Assembly: GCA_902794535.1 (NCBI GenBank)
Contig: CADBHQ010000015.1
Coordinates: 62,001 to 126,000 of the forward strand
Source of the DNA: Fibrobacter succinogenes
GTDB taxonomy: Bacteria > Fibrobacterota > Fibrobacteria > Fibrobacterales > Fibrobacteraceae
Direction of reading: 5' to 3'
Length of the DNA: 64,000 bases
The notes under the pieces are model-generated. The model worked only from the letters and a program-made list of their open reading frames with translations. It ran no database searches and was not told the DNA's origin. The position numbers and the translations under genes are program-made. Every line of letters begins with the position of its first letter. Within the stretch, counting starts at the first letter, position 1. Shown here piece by piece: positions 42,052-51,900 of the stretch.

Positions 42052-44286
42052 ATGAATATTAAAAAACTTATCCCCTGCCTGCTCGCACTCGCTGCGGTAC
42101 CGGCACTCGCGGCAGCATCCACTGCCACCCCCAAACGCATTGGCCCTGTCAGCTATTATGGCGCTCTCCATACTGACGGCGGTAAAATCGTTGGCGCCAA
42201 GAACGGTCAAGAAGCCATGATTCGCGGTATGAGCCTTTTCTGGTCCGACGCTACTGGCATGCCGTACTACAACAAGAACGTGATTACTTGGGCTGCCGAA
42301 AACCTGCCCATGGACGTTTTCCGTTTTGCTATGGGCATTACCTATTACGATAGCGATGGCGGTACCAGCAACGCCCTCGACGAAAGCTATTCCTACGCCG
42401 GCGCCCCCGATGGTTACATGGGCATTATCGACCAGATGGTCGAAGCCGCTATCGAAAACGACATTTACATTATTTTGGACTGGCATAGCCACCGCGCAAC
42501 CAACGAACAGAATATCGCAAAGACCTTCTTTGAACAGGTTGCCAAGAAGTACAAAGACGTTCCTAACGTCATTTACGAAATCTTCAACGAACCCGTAAGC
42601 CAGAGCTGGGATCAAGTGAAGGGCTACGCCAACAACATTGTTCCGCTCATCCGCAATAGCACCGACAACCTGGTTCTGGTCGGTACGCCGAGCTGGTCCC
42701 AGATGACCCAATACGGTGGCGTAAACGGCAAGAACGTGGGTTACGTTCTCCACTTCTATGCAGGCACCCATGGCGTAGGCACCTACGGTGGCCGCGCAAC
42801 ACAGGCAAAGAGCAGCGGCAATGCCGTGTTCATTACCGAATGGGGTACCACCAATGCCGACGGTGCAGGCAGCCCGAGCAGCGGCAGCACCCAGGAATGG
42901 ATGAGCTTCATGGAAACGAACAAAATCAGTAACTGTAACTGGAGCTTGCGTGCAGTCGGTAGTAAATACGCCGTCAACAACAAGCAAGAAACTTCCGCCA
43001 TGTTCAGCGGCAGCGATGACCTGAACACGATCGGTAAGCTCAACAGTGCAAGCTACAGCGAATCCGGCAAGCTCGTTAAGGATTACCTTTCGAAGAACGC
43101 AACCGATTGGCCCAGCTTGTTCGCCAAATCTCTGAAAACCGGTTCTTGTTCCTTTAACGCTACGACAGTTAAAGAATCCGCTGGTAACGTTGCAAGCGTC
43201 CTCAAATCTGGCTGTACTTACACCTCCAGCAACGAAAACGTCGTGACCTCTACGGGCGATATCAAGAAAGCTGGCTACGTTATCATGACCGGTAATGATG
43301 GCTCTCAGTCCCTGGTTATCGTTAGCGCCGAAGCTAAGCAGACTATTGCAGGTTTTGTTGATCTCAAGTGCTACAACAACGGCGACTGCACCAACAACAG
43401 AACTCAGAAGTACTCTGGTGGCCAGAATATGGAATGGGTCGTCTCCGTGGCTAACACCACTGATGAAGGCGCCAAGTTCACTCTGACCTCCCTTGACCCG
43501 AGCGTTGTCACGGTCAAGACTGCCACCTGTTCCGACGCATCTTGTTCTTCTCTCCAGAAGGGCAAGCAGGTTGTCATGTATGAATTCAAGGGCTACGGTA
43601 CCGCAAAGGTCGTTGCCACCGCACCTGCAGCAGCTGGTTTCCCCGCCCTGCAAGACACGGTTGAAGTCAGCTACCTCAAGACAGCCAACAGAATTCACAG
43701 TAACTTCGGTAAGGGTGCCGACAAGCAAGGTTTCGTTTACCTCACTCCTAGTGAAACCAAGGCAAAGTTCCTCCCAGACACCGCCTTGAACGAAAAGGCT
43801 AAGGTTACCTACACCTTTAACGGCAAGGAATCTTCTGATTACCTGACCAAAAACGGCAATGACCTCGTTGCCGGCAGCCAGAACGCCATCGTAATCGTTA
43901 CCGGCCATGCCGACGAAACAGCGAACTACGGCGAAGTCACCCGTTCTACCACGGTGATTATTGGCGACCTCGCCTCTGCCGTGAACGCCGAAGAATACTA
44001 CGCCGCGTTGCAGAAAATGAATGGCGAAGAACAAGGTATTGGCGTCTTCAAGACAAAGCCGACTCTCCCGCTCCGCGCCACCATTGCTAACGCCCAGTTG
44101 CTCGTCAACTCCAAGGAATCTGGAGACATTCACGTGGATGTGTTCTCGATTATGGGTCAGAAGGTTGTCTCTAAGGTTATAAGCAACAACTCGACCGTAT
44201 CCCTCGGAAACATTCCTACTGGCGCTTACCTGATTACCGTAAGACAGGGCGTCAAGCAGCTGAACATCAGGTGGACCAAGAAGTAA
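42052..44286 (+). CDS. Secreted GH5 endoglucanase with Ig-like modules and C-terminal sorting domain
   Basis: A 744-aa secreted cellulase. Signal peptide 1-21. The GH5 TIM barrel (about 30-330) has the acid/base Glu180 (IFNEP), the nucleophile Glu263 (ITEWG), and supporting motifs LFWSDATG, DVFRFAMG, ILDWHSH and VLHFYAGTHG. Then come beta-rich modules (about 360-660) with several disulfide-capable cysteines, and a sorting-type domain (about 670-744; IHVDVFSIMGQKVVSKV, GNIPTGAYLITVRQG). Probably endo-beta-1,4-glucanase of the cellulose-degrading surface. AAGGGA precedes the ATG at 42052. Monocistronic, with a strong terminator. Confidence 0.92.
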   Translation: MNIKKLIPCLLALAAVPALAAASTATPKRIGPVSYYGALHTDGGKIVGAKNGQEAMIRGMSLFWSDATGMPYYNKNVITWAAENLPMDVFRFAMGITYYDSDGGTSNALDESYSYAGAPDGYMGIIDQMVEAAIENDIYIILDWHSHRATNEQNIAKTFFEQVAKKYKDVPNVIYEIFNEPVSQSWDQVKGYANNIVPLIRNSTDNLVLVGTPSWSQMTQYGGVNGKNVGYVLHFYAGTHGVGTYGGRATQAKSSGNAVFITEWGTTNADGAGSPSSGSTQEWMSFMETNKISNCNWSLRAVGSKYAVNNKQETSAMFSGSDDLNTIGKLNSASYSESGKLVKDYLSKNATDWPSLFAKSLKTGSCSFNATTVKESAGNVASVLKSGCTYTSSNENVVTSTGDIKKAGYVIMTGNDGSQSLVIVSAEAKQTIAGFVDLKCYNNGDCTNNRTQKYSGGQNMEWVVSVANTTDEGAKFTLTSLDPSVVTVKTATCSDASCSSLQKGKQVVMYEFKGYGTAKVVATAPAAAGFPALQDTVEVSYLKTANRIHSNFGKGADKQGFVYLTPSETKAKFLPDTALNEKAKVTYTFNGKESSDYLTKNGNDLVAGSQNAIVIVTGHADETANYGEVTRSTTVIIGDLASAVNAEEYYAALQKMNGEEQGIGVFKTKPTLPLRATIANAQLLVNSKESGDIHVDVFSIMGQKVVSKVISNNSTVSLGNIPTGAYLITVRQGVKQLNIRWTKK

Positions 44287-44310
44287 TCTAGACCACAAGA
44301 AATTCCCTTA

Positions 44311-44346
44311 AAGAAAGCCGGGCGCAAGCCTGGCTTTCTTTTTTTT
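44311..44346 (+). terminator. Terminator after the GH5 gene
   Basis: AAGAAAGCCGGGC, loop GCAA, GCCTGGCTTTCTT (one G-T pair), then eight T residues. Confidence 0.9.
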
Positions 44347-44349
44347 CTT

Positions 44350-44564
44350 AACGACTATGTCTATCGAGACAACAATCCATTATGCATTCATAAACGGACA
44401 TTGTTACCTGTAATAGACATACAGATAAGCAAGCATATGAATACTGCACTCAACAAATTATTGTGAAGAGCGCAGCCTTATAGCGATATAACGAATCCTT
44501 TTGAAAGGCTAGAAGAGCCAACAGGCACTACCCATATATTGCACTAGTAAGAAGCTCTTGCATA
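44350..44564. other. Structured 215-bp intergenic region between convergent genes
   Basis: No ORF. TATGTCTAT near 44354 pairs with ATAGACATA near 44412, enclosing AACAAT/ATTGTT; further down GAAGAGC and GCTCTTG can pair. It lies between the GH5 terminator and the operon terminator. It may be a small RNA or untranscribed spacer; nothing known was recognised. Confidence 0.4.
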
Positions 44565-44565
44565 C

Positions 44566-44602
44566 AAAAAGAATCCCGGGCTATCGCCGGGATTCTTTTT
44601 CA
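44566..44602. terminator. Bidirectional terminator, end of the surface operon
   Basis: AAAAAGAATCCCGG, 7-base loop, CCGGGATTCTTTTT. Symmetric A and T runs allow it to work in both directions; the surface operon (44637-54562, minus) ends here. Confidence 0.85.
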
Positions 44603-44636
44603 AGCCTTATTCCAAAGAATAATTTTATAAAGAGAA

Positions 44637-45692
44637 TTACTTCTTCTTAGCCTTGTAATTGACTTCGGGGCGGAGCTGCAAGCCGATAGTCACCAAGAGG
44701 GAGACAATCGGTTCGTGATGGTCTTGCGAGAGGTCGTAGACCGCAACGCCAGCCATACCTTCGCTCTTGACCTGCTGAGCTACAGCCTTCACAGACGGAA
44801 TACCCATGAACACGATAGTTTCTGCATCGCTCACGGCCACTTCGGACTTAGAAGAAGCATCGAAGGTCACCTTGTATTCCGGAGAATCAAACTTGCCCAT
44901 AAGTTCGGCGTAAGACACGTAACCTTCGTTACCGCTACCCGTACCCTGGTGAGAAGATCCAAGACCCTTAGCACCGCTCCAAGTTTTACCGTAAAGGAAA
45001 ATTACCGGAACGAGCAAGTCGCCATTCACGCCAGCGCCCTTCACCGCGTTCAGGGTTTCTTCGACAGAGGTAGCACTCTGGTTCGGAACCACAGAAGAAT
45101 TTTCTTCAGTCATCTGGTCGGCCATGAACACGTCCACATAAGCGAGGCGGTTCAGGGCATCAGCCTTGTAGGCATCCATGCCGGCTGCCGGATAAATCAC
45201 GGCGGTCACCGGAGCGCCCGAAAGGCCATCGACCAAGGCGTTCAGCAACTTGGCATAATCTTCGGCATCTTCAGCCGTGAGGTTCTGCCAGTCGACTTCT
45301 ACGCCGTCGCCACCGTTTGCAGAAAGCCAGCTAGAGACATTCGAAACAAAAGTCGGCAGGAGTTCTTCGGAAGAAGCGATAGCCTTCAAGTTGCCTTCGT
45401 TTTCGATACCACCCACAGAAACAATCAACTTCACGTTGTTGTCCTTGGACATCTGCACGAGCGTCTTGAAGTTTTCAGCATCGTTTTCATCCGCAAAGGC
45501 GACCGAACCATCTTCACCGGCAGCAAGGCCGACATAATGAATGTCCGTCACAAAGTTATAGCGGATATCTTTCGGATAAAACTGAGAATACTGGCTCCAG
45601 TAGGGATAAAAGCCAACTACCTTGTCGGCAGCAGCCTGGGCTGTAATAGCAGCCCCAAGAGCAAGAGACAAAAGAATCGGTTTAATATTCAT
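44637..45692 (-). CDS. GH18-like secreted protein, catalytically degenerate
   Basis: A 351-aa exported protein (signal peptide 1-20, ending TAQAA) with a GH18 TIM barrel: VVGFYPYWS, YVGLAAG, VKLIVSVGG, SYAELMGKF, VAVYDLSQDH. The GH18 active-site signature DxxDxDxE here reads D129-G-V-E132-V-D134-W-Q136: the acid/base Glu is Gln and the second Asp is Glu, so hydrolysis is unlikely. It may be a glycan-binding (lectin-like) subunit, as known for chitinase-like proteins. It is the last gene of the five-ORF surface operon. It ends in a KAKKK tail. GAGGTG precedes the ATG. Confidence 0.85.
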   Translation of the reverse strand: MNIKPILLSLALGAAITAQAAADKVVGFYPYWSQYSQFYPKDIRYNFVTDIHYVGLAAGEDGSVAFADENDAENFKTLVQMSKDNNVKLIVSVGGIENEGNLKAIASSEELLPTFVSNVSSWLSANGGDGVEVDWQNLTAEDAEDYAKLLNALVDGLSGAPVTAVIYPAAGMDAYKADALNRLAYVDVFMADQMTEENSSVVPNQSATSVEETLNAVKGAGVNGDLLVPVIFLYGKTWSGAKGLGSSHQGTGSGNEGYVSYAELMGKFDSPEYKVTFDASSKSEVAVSDAETIVFMGIPSVKAVAQQVKSEGMAGVAVYDLSQDHHEPIVSLLVTIGLQLRPEVNYKAKKK

Positions 45693-45716
45693 AAATTCAC
45701 CTCATCCTAATTAAGT

Positions 45717-46739
45717 TCACGGGCTTGAAGAGGTCAGAGCGTTACCATCAGCATCTACCATGGGCTGACCATCTTCGCCAATAAGCGGTTCCGTGATGGT
45801 GTAGCGAAGGAACTGACCCAAATTATCGGTCGGTTTGCATCTTCTATAAGCCCAACCATGTTCCTGCGCAAAGACCGCATACTGGGAGCTAATGGCAAAC
45901 GTATCCAATTCAAAGGCCTGCAATATCGCAAGGTCATCGCGGCTGCCGTTATAATTATATAGTTCGGCTTTCTCAAGCAGTTTTTTACTCACCGATCCAG
46001 GAACAATACTATCTTTTACAGACGCAACAACGTCCGATTCGATTATTCGCAAACCGGCATCTTTACCCTTAGTCACTTTAGTATTGAAGCTGTATTCATC
46101 ACTTCCGTAAGTTGCAGATTCACCACCACATGTGACGCTATACTTGAACTTTGTGCATTTTTCATTTTTATCTTTGCGAAGACATACACTGCTATCAATT
46201 ACAACAGATTCGTATCCAACAACTTTGGCAATGAGCGAATCGTTTTCCGTACTCTTTGTAATAGCATCTTTATCGCAAATATAGACGGCAGTAAAATTAG
46301 CTGTAGAGTCGTCAGATATCTTCTTTACACCTACACTAATCGTATCCATCTTATACGTCGTATCATGAACAGCAGTAGGAACAAGAGACTGTTCCCACAT
46401 TTCATCAGGAACGGCCGCATAGGTACGCAAGATATAATGAACCGTGGCGGTATCATCCTCGAAGGCTTTTTTGTCTGCGGGAATGCTATCTGTTGTGTAT
46501 GCTTTATAAGCTTCGGCACCGAGAGCCTTGTAGGCAACCGTGTCTCTATTATTCAAATTCCGAATATAATCCTGAATCTGCAAACGAAGTAATTCCGGGT
46601 GGAGTTCTAGGTATTCCTGGGTGTTAAAATCGGCAGGAACAAAGCCCTCAACAGCTTCGACATCGTCTACCGCCATAGAAGAGCAGCCAACAAAAGCCGA
46701 GGCAACAGCAACCGAGAATAAAATTTTAAAGTTTTTCAT
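45717..46739 (-). CDS. Uncharacterised lipoprotein of the surface operon
   Basis: A 340-aa lipoprotein (lipobox FVGC, Cys19). After HPELLRLQIQDYIRNLNNRD the body is mixed alpha/beta with a cysteine group (YICD, SSVCLRKDKNEKC, SVTCGG) and the ending GEDGQPMVDADGNALTSSSP. I do not recognise the family. It sits between the barrel protein OMP3 (11 bp) and the GH18-like gene (24 bp), so it is probably an outer-membrane-anchored partner of that complex. GAGGTG lies before the ATG. Confidence 0.75.
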   Translation of the reverse strand: MKNFKILFSVAVASAFVGCSSMAVDDVEAVEGFVPADFNTQEYLELHPELLRLQIQDYIRNLNNRDTVAYKALGAEAYKAYTTDSIPADKKAFEDDTATVHYILRTYAAVPDEMWEQSLVPTAVHDTTYKMDTISVGVKKISDDSTANFTAVYICDKDAITKSTENDSLIAKVVGYESVVIDSSVCLRKDKNEKCTKFKYSVTCGGESATYGSDEYSFNTKVTKGKDAGLRIIESDVVASVKDSIVPGSVSKKLLEKAELYNYNGSRDDLAILQAFELDTFAISSQYAVFAQEHGWAYRRCKPTDNLGQFLRYTITEPLIGEDGQPMVDADGNALTSSSP

Positions 46740-46750
46740 TGCAACACCTC

Positions 46751-48886
46751 TTAGAAATTCACCGTCACATCGGCAATGATTACGTTCTTATCAATAGAAA
46801 GTTCTTGGTTTGCAACCATGTTAGTAACCGGATCAACACCACCCAAGAACGAAATCTTATCCGTCAGCAAACCATACTGAACAGAAATGAACGAATGCGG
46901 GGCGATTTTGAATCTCGGACCAACAAGCAGCAAGGATTCTTCGGCCTTGGTGATTGAAGCGAGACCGGAAACTTGATAAGCCACGCCAAATTCGCGAGTC
47001 GACATTTGGTAGCCAGCCAAGAGAGCAAACGGACCATATACGTCTGCATTAAGGCCTGCCATAATGCGGTCGTTCTTACGCTGGAAGCCCTTGTCTTCTT
47101 CGGCATGGTCATAAGAGCCCTGAAGCTTAATCTTGCGATCAAGTCCAAAGAGGCGGCCAAAGTCAACACCAAGACCTGCGGCATAGCGAGTGAACTTGTC
47201 TTCCTCGATATCGGAATTCACCGTCGAAATCATGCCGAAGAGAACGTTCAATTCAACAGCACCATTCCAAGCGAGGTCCAAATTCACGTTCAAGCCCTTG
47301 CGGTCAGGAGTTGCAACACCCATGGGGAGAGCCATGTCGTTTGCCGGATCCACCATGAAGAGTTCCGCTTCGATTTCGCGCATTTTCTTGACATCGGCAT
47401 TGTAGCCATTGCGATAGAAGTGAGCATTCTTGTAGTTGTTGTACAAGCGAGAATACAAGTATTTCGATTCACTCTCATTCGAAAGAGCATTATTGCCATC
47501 CGAAGTCATCAAGTTGCCTGCATAAAGCGGATTAGAATTGTACACAGTCATGTACATATTTTCGAGGCTAGACATACCGAATGCATCGACCAAGCTAGAA
47601 TAACTACCGTCCTTGAACAGGGCGTTTGCATTCAGCACGGTGGCACCACCACGATAAACCGGGCTAGAGGCCATTTCGCTCCAGAACTTTTCATTGTTCT
47701 GCAAGTACATCACTTTGAGGTTAGCATCAATGCCCGCAAGATCAAGCGTTACATACGGTTCAACATAGAAGCTTGCTCCATTTATCTTGTCCAATTCCTC
47801 AGACGCGATCTTGGCTTTTTGATTTTCATTTATCTTGATGATGACAATCGTATCTTTACGTCCCTGGCTTGCCATTACAGTGTCATAAACAACCGGGTAT
47901 TCAGTAATCTGGTAGGAACGCTCTCTATTAGACGACATATAGTCAATAGATTGTTTCAAATTGCTCATGGCAAATTCGCCGTTCAACCCAAAGCCAAACG
48001 GAGAATCCTTAAGCAGTTCCTTGGAATCGAAACCCGCTTCGATAGAAAGCACGGCATTGTCTTCGTAGTGCACAGTGTCTTCTTTGCCGATTGCACGAGA
48101 GCGGCTAGCCTTGATGCGGTCAAACACATCAGTATAGTTCACACCAAGGTGAGCTCCAAAGGCATCGGCTCCGAGACGCAGACCATAGAAGTAGCGGTCC
48201 GTCCAATCGAAGTCAAAGAACGCCTGGTCGGTCTTTTTGGCAGCATCGCGCATGCGGGCGCCAGTCACCTGAGCATGGATATCACTCAAGGGGCCAACAT
48301 TACCGCTATGGAAGTCTACATTAAGACCCTGCAGCAAGCGGCGGCTCGTAGTATCCAGATTACGCTGGGCCAAAGCTTCAACACGCTTTTCAGCAAAGAT
48401 ATCGGGTTCCTGGAGCAGCTTTTGCTGCGGGGTATACAGAGTATAAGGCGTATAGCCGACACGCATGTAACCCAAGTTGAAATCCACGTGTTTGTTCAGG
48501 ATTTTACCATCATAGCTGAACCAGTGGCCAATCACAGGATTGTTGTTTTCGTCAAAGCCACTCTGCCAATCCTTATGCAAACGAAGTTCAATCGTTGCCT
48601 GAGTTTCAGAACTCGGACGAGCCGTAAGAACCAAGTTAGCATCGGAGAACGCCTGGTTTTCTTGCGTCGGAGAATCATCGCTGAACTGGTCAGACTTGGC
48701 CATAGAGGTAAGAGCGCCAGCTTTGACGGTACCGTTAAACTTGAGTCCCAGAACGGCAGTGCTCAAGGAATCAAGTTTCTGCAAAAGCGAAGTCTGCTGA
48801 GCTTCAACACTTTCGCCTTCAGCAAAAGCGGTCGCCGTAGCGAACAAAATGGCAGAGGTAAGAGAAATTTTCTTGTTAAACATCAT
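46751..48886 (-). CDS. Large outer-membrane barrel protein (third of the surface operon)
   Basis: About 711 aa. Signal peptide to about residue 23 (AFAEG), a short coiled-coil-like stretch (QQTSLLQKLDSLSTAVLG), then a beta-rich barrel with alternating strands ending in IADVTVNF, a typical outer-membrane C-terminus. It is a paralogue of the second half of the upstream fused ORF: compare QQKLLQEPDIFAEKRVEALAQR here with IDIMYEPQIFARKRYMAEHE there, and ANLVLTARPSSETQATIELRL with ADLNFGFRPWENVRANATLRL. GGGAGGG sits seven bases before the ATG at 48886, which is preferred to 48892. Porin or adhesin role inferred. Confidence 0.75.
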   Translation of the reverse strand: MMFNKKISLTSAILFATATAFAEGESVEAQQTSLLQKLDSLSTAVLGLKFNGTVKAGALTSMAKSDQFSDDSPTQENQAFSDANLVLTARPSSETQATIELRLHKDWQSGFDENNNPVIGHWFSYDGKILNKHVDFNLGYMRVGYTPYTLYTPQQKLLQEPDIFAEKRVEALAQRNLDTTSRRLLQGLNVDFHSGNVGPLSDIHAQVTGARMRDAAKKTDQAFFDFDWTDRYFYGLRLGADAFGAHLGVNYTDVFDRIKASRSRAIGKEDTVHYEDNAVLSIEAGFDSKELLKDSPFGFGLNGEFAMSNLKQSIDYMSSNRERSYQITEYPVVYDTVMASQGRKDTIVIIKINENQKAKIASEELDKINGASFYVEPYVTLDLAGIDANLKVMYLQNNEKFWSEMASSPVYRGGATVLNANALFKDGSYSSLVDAFGMSSLENMYMTVYNSNPLYAGNLMTSDGNNALSNESESKYLYSRLYNNYKNAHFYRNGYNADVKKMREIEAELFMVDPANDMALPMGVATPDRKGLNVNLDLAWNGAVELNVLFGMISTVNSDIEEDKFTRYAAGLGVDFGRLFGLDRKIKLQGSYDHAEEDKGFQRKNDRIMAGLNADVYGPFALLAGYQMSTREFGVAYQVSGLASITKAEESLLLVGPRFKIAPHSFISVQYGLLTDKISFLGGVDPVTNMVANQELSIDKNVIIADVTVNF

Positions 48887-48901
48887 ATTCATACCCTCCC
48901 A

Positions 48902-51900
48902 TTAAAATTCCACATTAAGGGAAGCTTCAAGGACCGTCTGGGAGAACTTACTCTTGTAAGAGCCCGTTTCATCTTTAGTCACGTCGTAGTACTCCGGCAG
49001 GTTCACAACACCTTCAGTCGAACCGGCGGTAGTAAGCAACATCGTGTTGTAATCGTTTTCAACATTAATCATGCCGAAATTCACAGCAAGCCATGCGTTA
49101 GAGGCGATGTTGTAATCGAGACCAACCATCCACTGCATTTGCTTACCCTTCATGAGCGGAGCAAGTGCGGTATAAACATTAGAAGCGTTAGTATATTCCG
49201 TATTGATCATCTGGAAACCGGCATTGAATCCTAAACGCGGCAGGTATTGCACGTAAAGGCCTGCGTTGATAAAGTCGGACTTGATTTCGCTGGTCTGATC
49301 GAGCAGGCCAATTTCAACCCAATTATCAGTATCCATGGAACGTTCGGAATGCTTGTAAGAACCCGAAATTTCGAGCGGCTTCGAGAAACCGAGTGCCTTA
49401 AAGACATCAATCTTCGCACCACCGCCAAATTCCATAAACTTAGCAGCCTTGTAGTTAAGGATAGTGACATTACCTAGATGATCGTCAATCACCGTACTCA
49501 CCGGCTTCACCTGATTAAAGATACTAAAGAGTCCCTGAACTTCGACGAAATCCTTGAAGTTTGCAATCAGGTTGGTACGAGCACCCATGCGGTTTGCCGT
49601 TGCAAGACCGTTCGGCAGAGACATCTGCAAAGCCGGATCAGAGAGCTGTTCAAGCAAAGCAAGCTGGTTACGCGTATAAACGTTAGTTGTCCAAGAATTC
49701 TTATTGTAATTTGCGATATTGTAACTGTTAGTTACACTACCACCGAAAGCGTCGTCGTCTGTTCCGAACGGCTTTAAAGCGTCAGTTTCGCTAGCATGAC
49801 CACCAAAAGCAATCGGACTAAACTTGGGAGAGAAGTTATAGAGAGCGTCGAAAGAGGAATATAGCGGAGAATTCACGCCATACTTGACAGACTTGCCATC
49901 CTTATCGGAGTTCTGAATGCGCTGGGCAAAGAATCTCGGAGACTGAGCAAGGTTGTTAAACCAAGTACTGTCGTTTCTCACGAAATCCACAGCAAGGCGA
50001 ACACCGAAGTCATCGGTCTTGTAACCCACATTGGCATTCACCAAGAGGGCCATGCCGTTTTGGGATTCCTTTTCAAAGCCAGACAATTCAAGGTACGGAA
50101 GTTCCGTGTCTTTGTCTAGAGCAAATGCACCCGTCGGATTACCAGCTTCATCGAGTTCCAACGCCCAAGAGGTATCAGGCGTATAGACCTTATCGTTAGA
50201 CATTGCGAATTCGCCCGTCACATCAAGAATCAAGTTCTTGTTGCCCATCAAGGAAGCCACATCGGCACCGAGACGGCCGCTTACAATAAAGGTTTCCTGC
50301 GGATTGAGTTCGTAGGGGTTGATGTCCTCCTGTTTATAATCAGAATTTACAACATAGGCCCCTTCTTTTTTCTCATGACGGTATGTGTAGGAGTAGCTAT
50401 CCTCGTTGTCGAAGATGTACATCGGAGTCACGCCCAAGTACAAAGAACGATTGAGCGGCAACATTTCGAAGTTGCCAGCAGCTACGAACTTGTCCATATT
50501 GGCAGACTGAGATGCACCCCAAACTTCATCGTTTGGAAGGATGTTGCCTTCGGCACCGCTAAGATCCAAGACCGCCGTGCGGTTGAGTCGAGCAAACAAG
50601 GCTTCGGCACGAATTTGACCAAGGGCGTCACCCAGGTCAGAGCGGAACTGGATGTTTGCACCCTGCAGGTTGCGCTGGTTACCTTCGATAAACTGTTCAT
50701 GTTCGGCCATGTAACGCTTGCGAGCAAAAATCTGCGGTTCGTACATGATATCAATGCCCGGCAAGAACAAGGTCAGCGGAGAATATTCCTGACGGAAATC
50801 ACCCACAACCCAGTATAGGTTGTTACCTACGTTGCCTTCGGCATTGAGCCACGCCACAGAGATGGACTTGGCAGCAGAAGCGAAGTATTCCTGCATACCG
50901 GCTTCAAGGCGAAGGGTCGCATTGGCGCGAACATTTTCCCAAGGACGGAAACCGAAGTTCAGGTCAGCCGTAACGAATTCATCTTTTTCCACATTCGGCA
51001 TGTGGTTGATACCCGTTGGGTCATCATCGGTATTGAATCTGGACGTCTGGGCTACAGCCCTAATGCTACCGGTGATTTCGACACCGCGCTTGGCGTTAGC
51101 GGAATCAACCTTGCTCTCAATCAATTCCTGATTTTCTACAACCGAGGCTGCAGAAGCGGCCATAGAGGCAGCAAGGATAGCGGCAAAAGTCTTTTTCATA
51201 TTCATAGTCTTTTTCATGTTCCAGTCATTGACAGAAATAGTTTCGTCGGAATGAGTCATCCATTTGTAACGCACATGCAAGCCGACACGGTCAGAGAAGT
51301 CCCAATCGAAGCCGACACCAAGTGCTGTTTCCAAGTAGTTAATCGGAGCCTTCTTGTAGTAGAAGGTATTCACCTCATTCTGATACATAGACTGCTTAAG
51401 AGAAACATCGTAAGCGACAGTGGTGTAGGCGCGGTCGGAACGGAAGGTTTCGAGACCAAGGATACCCACCATGTGGAAGGTCGGAGTCACGGCGACTGAA
51501 GGTTCAAACTGACCGTAGAAACTCCACAGGAGCATGTCCTTCTGAGATTCGCTATAAGCAATCGGGGCTATCGTCGTAGAAATGCCCGAAAGAGCGGCGT
51601 AACCAGTCATCATGATAGTGCGGTCGGTACCAAACCAGCCACCGATATCATAGCCACCCATAAAGGACATGTAAGAAGACCACTTGGTGTGCGACGGAGC
51701 TTCGCCAGTATTTTCAGCCTTCTTGACCTGTTCGACATTGTCGTAGGCCACGAAGGATTCCCAAAGTTCCCAAGTTCCACCGTAAAGACCACCCTGCTGA
51801 CGGTACTGCTTGACACCCTTTTCAGAGTTGCTGTAGATACCGGTGCGAGCCACATAGGCCGCACCATTGGCATTACCGGAGTCAGCAATAAAGAGCGGCT

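Noticed and set aside
42034-44298. 754-codon minus-strand frame opposite the GH5 gene
   Set aside because: Antisense shadow of a gene with clear catalytic residues, signal peptide and terminator.
46973-49234. 753-codon plus-strand frame across two operon genes
   Set aside because: Spans the junction of two real minus-strand genes and shows no recognisable features.
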